Below are positions 1-6,105 of a DNA stretch of 7,485 nucleotides, one piece after another (within the stretch, counting starts at the first letter, position 1; each line of letters begins with the position of its first letter). The notes under the pieces are model-generated. The model did no database searches. It was not told where the DNA came from and saw only the letters and a program-made list of their open reading frames with translations. A program made the translations under genes and the position numbers. Source of the DNA: Helicobacteraceae bacterium (lineage in GTDB: Bacteria > Campylobacterota > Campylobacteria > Campylobacterales > Sulfurimonadaceae); assembly GCA_947497635.1 (NCBI GenBank), contig CANMHZ010000053.1, positions 1-7,485 of the forward strand, read 5' to 3'.

Positions 1-1
1 A

Positions 2-3000
2 GCGATTGCTGAGTGTAAAGTATTGATGCTCTCTTCTATGAATATTTTGCTTCCTGCATCGGGTAAAGCGATTGCAACACCATCACAAGATATGGTCTTG
101 GGTCTCTATTATCTCTCATTGGGTAAAAATGATGTGAAAGGATCGAACAAACTTTTCAGCAATGTTGATGAAGTTATGATTGCCCTAGAGCACAAAGCCC
201 TTGATTTGCACGCAAAAGTTCGTACACGTGTTGATGGTCGTATGATTCATACAACCGCAGGGAAAATGATTCTAAAATCAATCCTTCCTGATTTCGTTCC
301 AGTAGAACTTTGGAATGTGACGATGAAAAAGAAAAATATTAATGCGATTGTTGACTATGTTAACAAGCACGGTGGTATTGCGATTACGGCTGGATTCTTA
401 GATGACTTGAAAGACCTTGGTTTTAAATACGCTACGGCATCGGGTGTTTCTATCTCTATCGCGGATATTATTATCCCTGAGATGAAAGCAGCTCTTATCG
501 TTTCGTCTAAAAATCGTGTTAAAGAGATTCAAAAACAGTTCGAAGCGGGTCTATTGACGGAGCAAGAGCGTTACAATAAAATCATTGACGTTTGGACAGA
601 TACAAACAATACTGTTGCGGGCGGGATGATGGAACTTGTAGAGAGTGATAAAGATGGATTCAACTCAATCTTTATGATGGCGGATTCTGGAGCGCGTGGT
701 TCTGCGGCTCAAATTCGTCAGCTTGCGGGTATGCGTGGTCTTATGGCGAAACCGGATGGTTCGATCATCGAAACCCCAATTATCTCCAACTTTAAAGAGG
801 GTCTTAACGTCCTTGAGTACTTTATTTCAACCCACGGTGCTCGTAAAGGTCTTGCGGATACGGCACTTAAAACGGCGAATGCGGGTTATTTGACTCGTAA
901 ACTCGTTGACGTTGCTCAAAATGTGAAAATCGTAGAACACGATTGTGGAACGCATGAGGGGATTGAACTTACTGATATTTCTGTCGGTAATGAACTCATC
1001 GAACCATTAGAAGATCGTATTTATGGACGTGTTTTAGCGGAAGATGCAATTGATCCAATCACCAATGAAATCCTTTTCTCGGAAGGAACCTTGATTGATG
1101 AAATCAAAGCGTCAAAAGTAACTGAAGCTGGGATTAAAGCAGTTCATATTCGTACTCCAACAACGTGTAAATCCGTTGGCGGCGTATGTGCATTGTGTTA
1201 TGGACTCAATCTTGGATCAGGTGGTATCGTTCGTAAAGGAGAAGCTGTTGGTATTATTGCGGCTCAGTCGATCGGTGAACCAGGGACACAGCTAACCCTT
1301 CGTACGTTCCACGTTGGAGGAACAGCATCAAGTACAAGAGAAGAGCGTCAAGTTATTGTTACTAAAGAGGGATTCATCCGTTATTACAATATGAAAACGT
1401 ATCTCTCTAAAGAGGGCAAACAAGTTGTTGCTAACCGTCGTAATGCGGCTATTTTATTGGTTGAACCAAAAATTAAAGCACCATTTACGGGAACGTTTGA
1501 AATGCAAGCGATTCATGATGAAATTATTGTAAGTATTAAAGGCGAGTCTCAAACAATGCGTTATACGCTTCGTAAAAATGAAGTGGCAAAACCAAATGAA
1601 CTCGCAGGTGTTAGTGGTAAAATCGAAGGTAAGTTTTATCTTCCATACGAAAATGGCGCCATTGTCAAAGAAGATGAATCTATTGTTGAGACGATTAAAG
1701 ATGGTTGGAATGTACCAAATCGTATTCCATACGCTTCTGAAATTTTAGTAAAAGATGGTGCACCAATCAGCCAAAAGATTTTTGCAAAAGAGAAAGGTGT
1801 TGTTAAATATTACCTTCTCAAAGGGGATTTCCTTGAACGTCATCATGAGATTACCAAAGGGTACAGTGTTGATGTCAAAGGACTCTTTGCTGTAGTTGCA
1901 GATAGTGAAGATCGTGAAGCAATTCGTCACTATATCGCTCGTGGTTCTGTCATTGAAATTGATGATAATGAAGCGGTAAAATCAGATACTCTTTTAGCAA
2001 AAGCACAAAAAGAAGAATCGATTATAATTGCTGAATGGGATCCGTATTCGAATCCTATCATTTCGGAAACGAATGGTGTTATTACATTTGAAGACATTAT
2101 TCCTGGGGTTACTGCATCTGAGCAATTTGATGAGTTGACTGGGAAAACTCGTTTGATGATTAATGAATACGTCGCTCCTGAGTATAAACCGGCAATCGTA
2201 TTGGCGGCAAATGATGGGACGATTATCCGTTATGCGGTTGAGCCAAAAACAGCTATTTTTGCACAAGATCGTTCTGAAGTAAAAGTTGCTGATATTCTAG
2301 CGCGTACGCCAAAAGCACTTCAAAAATCACGCGATATCACCGGGGGTCTTCCACGGGTTTCTGAGCTTTTCGAAGCACGTAAACCTAAAGAGATCGCATT
2401 GATCGCTGAACTTGATGGTGTGGTAAGCTTTGGTAAACCTCTTCGTGGTAAAGAGCGTATCTTGATCACCTCTGTAAACGGTATGGTGAAAGAGTATTTT
2501 GTTGATAAAAATCTTACGGCATTGGTTCACACGGGTGAGTTTGTTCACTCAGGTGAGCGTCTGACTGATGGGGTTATGAGTTCTCATGAGATTTTAAGAA
2601 TCTTAGGAGTAAAAGCACTTTATCACTATTTGGTAAGTGAAGTTCAACAAGTATATCGTCGCCAAGGGGTTAATATCGCGGACAAACATATTGAAGTTAT
2701 CTTTACTCAAATGTTGCGTCAAGTTAAAATTCTTCGTTCAGGCGATACGAAATTTATTGAAGGTGATGTTGCTTCTAAAGTACAATTCAAGCTTGAGAAT
2801 GAAAAAATTCTCCGTCTTGGCGGTCAACCAGCTATCGCTGAACCGTATCTTGTTGGTATCACTCGTGCTGCAGTTAGTGCTGATTCTATCATCTCAGCTG
2901 CATCATTCCAAGATACAACTAAAGTATTGACAGAAGCTGCTGTTGCCGCTAAAATCGATGACTTGACTGATCTTAAAGAGAACGTTATTATCGGTCGTAC

Positions 3001-3055
3001 CATTCCTGTTGGAACGGGTATCTATAAAGACCAAACGATTATGTTCGGAGAGTAA
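2..3055 (+). CDS. rpoC: DNA-directed RNA polymerase subunit beta' (C-terminal part, 5' truncated by window)
   Basis: This is the catalytic beta' subunit of RNA polymerase. The frame is open from base 2, so the gene starts upstream; about 1017 residues are present and the active-site NADFDGD motif lies just outside. The first residues match the conserved stretch ending PSQDMVLGLYYL. The bridge helix (MADSGARGSAAQIRQLAGM) is near 674-740, followed by the trigger loop ending about 910. Four zinc-ligand cysteines are at 944-946, 1166-1168, 1187-1189 and 1196-1198; their spacing (74, 7 and 3 residues) is exactly that of E. coli C814, C888, C895 and C898. IIAAQSIGEPGTQLTLRTFH ends near 1312. A large SI3-type insertion fills about 1330-2290 and is some 130 residues longer than in E. 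coli. Conserved DITGGLPRV (2332) and the C-terminal clamp region PYLVGITRAAVSADS follow. With the missing N-terminus the protein would be about 1500 residues. The internal TTG at 23 is not a real start. Confidence 0.99.
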   Translation, partial: AIAECKVLMLSSMNILLPASGKAIATPSQDMVLGLYYLSLGKNDVKGSNKLFSNVDEVMIALEHKALDLHAKVRTRVDGRMIHTTAGKMILKSILPDFVPVELWNVTMKKKNINAIVDYVNKHGGIAITAGFLDDLKDLGFKYATASGVSISIADIIIPEMKAALIVSSKNRVKEIQKQFEAGLLTEQERYNKIIDVWTDTNNTVAGGMMELVESDKDGFNSIFMMADSGARGSAAQIRQLAGMRGLMAKPDGSIIETPIISNFKEGLNVLEYFISTHGARKGLADTALKTANAGYLTRKLVDVAQNVKIVEHDCGTHEGIELTDISVGNELIEPLEDRIYGRVLAEDAIDPITNEILFSEGTLIDEIKASKVTEAGIKAVHIRTPTTCKSVGGVCALCYGLNLGSGGIVRKGEAVGIIAAQSIGEPGTQLTLRTFHVGGTASSTREERQVIVTKEGFIRYYNMKTYLSKEGKQVVANRRNAAILLVEPKIKAPFTGTFEMQAIHDEIIVSIKGESQTMRYTLRKNEVAKPNELAGVSGKIEGKFYLPYENGAIVKEDESIVETIKDGWNVPNRIPYASEILVKDGAPISQKIFAKEKGVVKYYLLKGDFLERHHEITKGYSVDVKGLFAVVADSEDREAIRHYIARGSVIEIDDNEAVKSDTLLAKAQKEESIIIAEWDPYSNPIISETNGVITFEDIIPGVTASEQFDELTGKTRLMINEYVAPEYKPAIVLAANDGTIIRYAVEPKTAIFAQDRSEVKVADILARTPKALQKSRDITGGLPRVSELFEARKPKEIALIAELDGVVSFGKPLRGKERILITSVNGMVKEYFVDKNLTALVHTGEFVHSGERLTDGVMSSHEILRILGVKALYHYLVSEVQQVYRRQGVNIADKHIEVIFTQMLRQVKILRSGDTKFIEGDVASKVQFKLENEKILRLGGQPAIAEPYLVGITRAAVSADSIISAASFQDTTKVLTEAAVAAKIDDLTDLKENVIIGRTIPVGTGIYKDQTIMFGE

Positions 3056-3077
3056 AATCTCCTTCGTATTCTCCTCT

Positions 3078-3102
3078 TATCTCCATGTCAAACATGGGGA
3101 TA
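3078..3102 (+). terminator. Hairpin after rpoC, possible terminator
   Basis: An 11-bp stem (3078-3088 with 3092-3102, one T-G wobble) closes a CAA loop, 22 bases after the rpoC stop. Three more pairs, CTC with GAG, extend it past a bulged T. The following bases are pyrimidine-rich (TCTTCTTTCTCTC from about 3119) but there is no clean U-run directly after the stem. It lies between convergent genes, so it could serve both strands. Function as a terminator is inferred. Confidence 0.5.
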
Positions 3103-3134
3103 GAGTTCTAAACTAAATCTTCTTTCTCTCTTTC

Positions 3135-3824
3135 CTAAAGCGGTAAATCAATAAAATAAGCCAATCCATAATAAATACTATAGATTCCATAAATTAAAAT
3201 TGCTATAGCTGCAATGCGGTTCATACTTTGACGAAAGGCAATCTCACGCATAAAATTCACCGACTGACCCAGCGCCAGAAGGGTGGGAACAGTTGCAAGA
3301 CCAAAAGCTGCCATAATGAGCCCCCCATCAACTATTGAAGCAGATGATGCCGCTTTTGCTGCGAAGAAAAAAACAAATCCGCAAGGAAAGAATCCGTTCA
3401 TCATCCCAAGAGCTAAAAAGCTTCGAATACTTTTACTTTTAATGAGGCGTGAAAAAAGAAGTTTAAATAGTTTGAAATTGGAGAAGGAGTGCTCCAGAGT
3501 ATGAAGCAGTTTGGAAAGCCCTAGCATACTCAGTGCTGTGACAATCATTAATATCCCTGCAAAAATAAAGAGTGCTCCATGCGTCTCCATAGTGACGGTA
3601 AAAATAGAGCCTAGCCCTCCAAAAATCATCCCCAGTAGGACGTAAGAGCTAACACGACCAACATTATACGCTCCATGTCGAAGGAGCTGTGCTATACGAC
3701 TCATAGAAGGATCGATTTTGGTCGAGCTATACGCAACGATGAATCCTCCACACATGCCGATACAGTGACCAAAACTCCCTGCAAATGCAATGGATAGTAT
3801 AACCCACCAATCAATACTGCTCAT
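3135..3824 (-). CDS. DsbD_2 / 'TauE/SafE-like' cytochrome-biogenesis-type membrane protein
   Basis: A 229-residue inner-membrane protein with about six hydrophobic segments (roughly residues 8-31, 56-77, 83-103, 135-155, 165-187 and 203-224). The first helix carries GHCIGMCGG (Cys21, Cys25), residues 53-61 read YNVGRVSSY, and residues 143-149 read NGFFPCG (Cys148), followed by FGLATVPTLL. These are signatures of the family usually annotated 'sulfite exporter TauE/SafE' or cycZ-like cytochrome biogenesis (DsbD_2, COG2836 type), linked in other bacteria to copper handling and maturation of cbb3-type oxidase. Sulfite export itself is not supported. The paired membrane cysteines resemble CcdA/DsbD, so thiol transfer or metal passage is possible. 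ATG at 3822-3824 follows AAAGGG (3830-3835) with 5 bases between. It is divergent from a secreted heavy-metal-binding protein whose domain is fused to this one in some relatives, which argues for a joint role. Family is well supported; substrate is not. Confidence 0.88.
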   Translation of the reverse strand: MSSIDWWVILSIAFAGSFGHCIGMCGGFIVAYSSTKIDPSMSRIAQLLRHGAYNVGRVSSYVLLGMIFGGLGSIFTVTMETHGALFIFAGILMIVTALSMLGLSKLLHTLEHSFSNFKLFKLLFSRLIKSKSIRSFLALGMMNGFFPCGFVFFFAAKAASSASIVDGGLIMAAFGLATVPTLLALGQSVNFMREIAFRQSMNRIAAIAILIYGIYSIYYGLAYFIDLPL

Positions 3825-3843
3825 ATTTACCCTTTTTCTTTAA

Positions 3844-3852
3844 ATAGTATCA
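3844..3852 (-). promoter_or_regulatory. Extended -10 promoter element of the membrane protein gene
   Basis: Read on the minus strand this is TGATACTAT: a TGn extension plus TACTAT (5 of 6 to TATAAT), about 20 bases ahead of the ATG at 3824, leaving a short leader that contains the ribosome site. The proposed operator palindrome begins about 12 bases upstream, overlapping the -35 zone. Prediction from pattern only. Confidence 0.4.
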
Positions 3853-3863
3853 TTGTAAATAAG

Positions 3864-3903
3864 TTTTGTTACAAAAGTATTAAGACTTAACACTTTTGTA
3901 ACA
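3864..3903. promoter_or_regulatory. Interrupted inverted repeat, probable operator shared by the divergent metal genes
   Basis: Two perfect 12-base arms, TGTTACAAAAGT (3867-3878) and ACTTTTGTAACA (3892-3903), flank a centre that contains a second inverted pair, TTAA (3880-3883) and TTAA (3887-3890), around GAC. The left arm overlaps a 13-base palindrome, TTTTGTTACAAAA (3864-3876). A third TGTAACA occurs at 3910-3916. The element lies between the two divergent starts and next to both predicted promoters, with no U-run after it, so a protein-binding site is more likely than a terminator. I do not recognise the regulator; it does not match CueR-type, CopY-type or FNR-type boxes that I know. Confidence 0.6.
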
Positions 3904-3922
3904 CTAATATGTAACAATAGCA

Positions 3923-3928
3923 TAGAAT
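3923..3928 (+). promoter_or_regulatory. Candidate -10 element of the secreted metal-binding protein gene
   Basis: TAGAAT (5 of 6 to TATAAT) lies 16 bases ahead of the ATG at 3945, giving a very short leader. A weaker alternative is TAATAT at 3905-3910, directly after the operator's right arm, which would give a leader of about 28 bases. No convincing -35 is visible, which is common in Campylobacterota. The ribosome site is AAAAGG at 3933-3938. Confidence 0.35.
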
Positions 3929-3944
3929 AACTAAAAGGCAAAAA

Positions 3945-4208
3945 ATGAGAAAAATTCTACTAATCGCCATTGCTATGGCATCAATCGCAAGTGCGGATCA
4001 GTTGGCTAGTCTTAAGATAGAGGGGATGATGTGCCCTGCGTGTGTTAAAAATGTCAAAGGTGCTTTAAGTGAGGTAAAAGGGGTAAAAGAATCTGCTATT
4101 TATCTCAAAGAGGGGAAAGCGGAGGTTAAAGTTGCAGATGGAACCTCCTCGGAATCGTTGTGTGATGCCGTCAAAAAAGCAGGATATGGGTGTAAAGCAG
4201 GAAAATAG
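3945..4208 (+). CDS. Secreted heavy-metal-associated (HMA) domain protein, MerP/CopZ-like
   Basis: An 87-residue protein with a signal peptide (MRKILL then a hydrophobic core, predicted cut after Ala17 in ASA|DQ), so it should act in the periplasm. The mature part is a single HMA fold of about 70 residues. Its metal-binding loop is GMMCPACVKNV (Cys30, Cys33), followed by the usual GVKESAIYLKEGKAEVKV strand and a terminal KKAGYGC element. Family members bind Cu(I) or Hg(II) through the two loop cysteines and hand the ion to a partner. Cytosolic CopZ lacks a signal peptide; MerP has one, but no other mer gene is here. Cys73 and Cys83 are two further cysteines near the C-terminus and may form a disulfide or a second ligand pair. 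AAAAGG (3933-3938) precedes the ATG by six bases. It is divergent from the DsbD_2-type membrane protein, its likely partner, and its stop codon directly abuts the bpt stop on the other strand. Copper is the best guess for the metal. Confidence 0.9.
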   Translation: MRKILLIAIAMASIASADQLASLKIEGMMCPACVKNVKGALSEVKGVKESAIYLKEGKAEVKVADGTSSESLCDAVKKAGYGCKAGK

Positions 4209-4943
4209 TTAGGAGAGAGGACTCCATATAGGAGTCTCCTTTTCTTCGGGTCGTCCTTGTAGCTCTAAAAGAGGGGTATACGATGCTTTGTACTCCAAAC
4301 TTTGGCACCCTTGGACGTAATAGCCCAAATATATCCATCTAAGCCCCAACCGTTTTGCGAGGGCGATTTGTTCAAGGAGCGTATATTTTCCTAGCGACAA
4401 ATGTGAATAATGGGGATCATAATAGCAATAGAGTGAGGATATTCCCTCATCCAGAACATCAATAAGATCAACAGCAATCAGTTTGTCTTCCTCAAAATAA
4501 AGAACCTCATATCCAAAATCACCATGACCGCTGACAAATGAAGCCCGATAGTTTTTCGGATCGATTTTCGGAGAATCCCAGTCTCTTGTACGGTGTTTAT
4601 AGGCATGATAACGGTAAAAAAGCTCCAGATGTTCACCGCTCATACTCGGGTGACGCACATAGGTGGTGAGATGGGAGTTTTTACGCAGTATTCGTCTCTC
4701 TGATTTGCTGAATACATAGTTCTCGACATCAATTTTGAGGCTTTCACATGCGGTACAGTTACTACAGACGGGACGAAAGTACATTTGGCCAAAACGTCTC
4801 CATCCTCGAAGGATTAACGCTTCACATTGCTCTTTTGTGGAGTTTTGAATAACTTTATAGTGAATGGTTTGGGAGTTTCCAGCGATATAAGAGCATGGCT
4901 CATTGAGCGCACACTCTTTTAAGACAGTATTAGTCGTCGTCAT
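4209..4943 (-). CDS. bpt: Aspartate/glutamate leucyltransferase (leucyl-tRNA--protein transferase, Bpt)
   Basis: A cytosolic enzyme that transfers leucine from leucyl-tRNA to proteins with N-terminal Asp or Glu, marking them for ClpS/ClpAP degradation (N-degron pathway). The 244 residues match the usual length. The N-terminal ATE domain has its cysteine pattern: Cys11 and Cys17 (CALNEPCSYI), then GWRRFGQMYFRPVCSNCTAC with Cys60, Cys63 and Cys66. The C-terminal GNAT-like domain carries AVDLIDVLDEGISSLYCYYDP, SLGKYTLLEQIALAK, YLGYYVQGCQSLEYKA and YTPLLEL. The ATG at 4941-4943 lies inside the end of prfB (14-base overlap) with no clear Shine-Dalgarno site, so translation probably depends on ribosomes finishing prfB. 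The next in-frame alternative would lose Cys11 and Cys17. Its last codons overlap the terminator of the opposing gene. Confidence 0.95.
   Translation of the reverse strand: MTTTNTVLKECALNEPCSYIAGNSQTIHYKVIQNSTKEQCEALILRGWRRFGQMYFRPVCSNCTACESLKIDVENYVFSKSERRILRKNSHLTTYVRHPSMSGEHLELFYRYHAYKHRTRDWDSPKIDPKNYRASFVSGHGDFGYEVLYFEEDKLIAVDLIDVLDEGISSLYCYYDPHYSHLSLGKYTLLEQIALAKRLGLRWIYLGYYVQGCQSLEYKASYTPLLELQGRPEEKETPIWSPLS
4217..4246 (+). terminator. Rho-independent terminator of the HMA gene, inside the 3' end of bpt
   Basis: Left arm 4217-4225 (GAGGACTCC, one G bulged) pairs over 8 bp with GGAGTCTC (4231-4238) around an ATATA loop, followed by CCTTTTCTT. It starts nine bases after the HMA stop and lies wholly within the antisense of the last codons of bpt. 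Confidence 0.65.
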
Positions 4944-6039
4944 CTTTGCGGTTGAGGGAGATAAGAACCCCCTCGATCATTTCATCAATATCGCCATCGA
5001 GAATCGTACTGATATTGGAATAAGGAATTCCTGACCGTGTGTCTTTGACTTGCTGATAGGGAGCTAGGACGTAGGAACGGATTTGATGTCCCCATCCATT
5101 TTCACTTTTCTCAATCCCATCGACAGCCGCTTTTTGTTTGGCAAGTTCCATCTCATAGATACGGGATTTGAGCATTTTAAAAGCGGTCGCTTTGTTCTTG
5201 TGTTGTGAACGGTCATTTTGACATTGCACGACAATCCCTGAGGGGATATGGGTGATACGAATTGCCGATTCAGTTTTATTGACGTGTTGTCCCCCTGCGC
5301 CAGACGCACGGTAGGTATCAATACGGATATCACGATCTTCGATTTCTACTTCAATATCATCGTCAAGCTCAGGAGAGACAAGGACGGAGGTAAAGCTGGT
5401 GTGACGCTTGGCAGCAGAATCATACGGGCTGATACGTACAAGGCGGTGGATACCGTTCTCATTCTTCAGATAACCGTAAACATTGATCCCTTTGATAAGG
5501 AGTGCAGCATCTTTGATCCCTGCCTCTTCCCCTGATTGGTAGTCGAGCATTTCGACGGTGAAATCGTGGCGCTCTGCCCAACGGGTATACATTCGCAATA
5601 GCATAGAAGCCCAATCTTGGGATTCCGTACCGCCCGCTCCCGGATGGATAGTGACGATGGCGTTATGGGCATCGTGTTCACCTGAGAGGAGAACTTCCAC
5701 TTCCATTTGCTTAATTGTATTTTCCAGTTCTCCTGCATCGGCAAAGAGGGATTCGATGGTCTCTTCATCCCCTTCATCTTTTGCCATCTCATACAAATCA
5801 ACGGCATCACCAAGTGTATTAAATGTCTTGGAGTATTTGGCAAGTTTTCGCTCTAGCTGCGTTTTCTCTTTTTGGACAACACCTGCATTGGTTACATCAT
5901 TCCAAAATCCATCGGAGTTTTCGAGTGCGGTAATCTCATCAAGGCGTGTTTGTATATCGTTTGGACGGACAACATCCGTAACGTTTTGCATTTTAATCGT
6001 CAATGTCTTAAGTAATTCGGTATATTCGTAGTGATCCAC
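4930..6039 (-). CDS. prfB: Peptide chain release factor 2
   Basis: RF2 reads UGA and UAA in the ribosomal A site and triggers release of the finished peptide. The 369 residues match the family. After a coiled N-terminal domain come HPGAGGTESQDWASML (132-147), the codon-recognition site at 204-206, and RASGAGGQHVNKTESAIRI with the catalytic GGQ at 249-251. The residue before the S-G-A-G-G-Q run is Ala245, the usual form. The recognition tripeptide reads Ser-Pro-Tyr (codon TAT at 5422-5424), whereas RF2 normally has Ser-Pro-Phe; RF1 would have PxT, so the RF2 assignment stands. The start is GTG at 6037-6039: AGGA (6046-6049) precedes it by six bases and the first residues, DHYEYTELLKTL, match Campylobacter RF2. 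The frame is continuous, without the in-frame UGA used for autoregulatory +1 frameshifting in E. coli. The tail ends in four Asp from a GAC repeat overlapping the start of bpt. It forms a two-gene operon with bpt. Confidence 0.97.
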   Translation of the reverse strand: MDHYEYTELLKTLTIKMQNVTDVVRPNDIQTRLDEITALENSDGFWNDVTNAGVVQKEKTQLERKLAKYSKTFNTLGDAVDLYEMAKDEGDEETIESLFADAGELENTIKQMEVEVLLSGEHDAHNAIVTIHPGAGGTESQDWASMLLRMYTRWAERHDFTVEMLDYQSGEEAGIKDAALLIKGINVYGYLKNENGIHRLVRISPYDSAAKRHTSFTSVLVSPELDDDIEVEIEDRDIRIDTYRASGAGGQHVNKTESAIRITHIPSGIVVQCQNDRSQHKNKATAFKMLKSRIYEMELAKQKAAVDGIEKSENGWGHQIRSYVLAPYQQVKDTRSGIPYSNISTILDGDIDEMIEGVLISLNRKDDDD

Positions 6040-6057
6040 TATTTTTCCTGTGGTTAT

Positions 6058-6075
6058 ATTATAATTGCGATTATA
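6058..6075. promoter_or_regulatory. Divergent promoter region of prfB and panC
   Basis: The 66-base gap holds TATAAT on the plus strand (6060-6065) and two TATAAT boxes on the minus strand (6063-6058 and 6075-6070), forming the palindrome TATAAT-TGCG-ATTATA. The minus box nearest prfB lies 18 bases from its GTG; the plus box could drive panC with a leader of about 34 bases. Another plus-strand candidate is TATAGT at 6072-6077. No clear -35 boxes are visible. Which box is used cannot be told from sequence. Confidence 0.5.
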
Positions 6076-6105
6076 GTATAGATCTCCTAGATAAAGGTTA
6101 AAACG

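Noticed and set aside
1994..2266. 90-codon minus-strand open frame within rpoC
   Set aside because: Opposite to conserved rpoC sequence, with unlikely composition and no ribosome site.
3047..3062. GGAGA/TCTCC hairpin across the rpoC stop codon
   Set aside because: Only five base pairs with a six-base loop and no T-run; the longer stem at 3078-3102 is the better candidate.
3135..3824. True sulfite exporter (TauE/SafE)
   Set aside because: The GHCxGMCGG, YNxGRxxSY and PCG motifs belong to the DsbD_2/cycZ-type family that databases often label TauE/SafE; nothing links it to sulfite.
3864..3903. Bidirectional terminator for the palindrome in the divergent gap
   Set aside because: It lies upstream of both genes rather than downstream, and no T-run follows either arm.
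3945..4208. Part of a mercury resistance (mer) operon, as MerP
   Set aside because: No merR, merT or merA is nearby, and the neighbour is a cytochrome-biogenesis-type membrane protein, so MerP likeness is only at domain level.
5466..5843. 125-codon open frame in another minus-strand frame of prfB
   Set aside because: Shadow frame of prfB; the prfB frame has all conserved RF2 motifs.
5558..6031. 157-codon open frame on the plus strand opposite prfB
   Set aside because: It is antisense to a well-conserved gene, its protein is serine-rich without any recognisable motif, and no start signals precede it.
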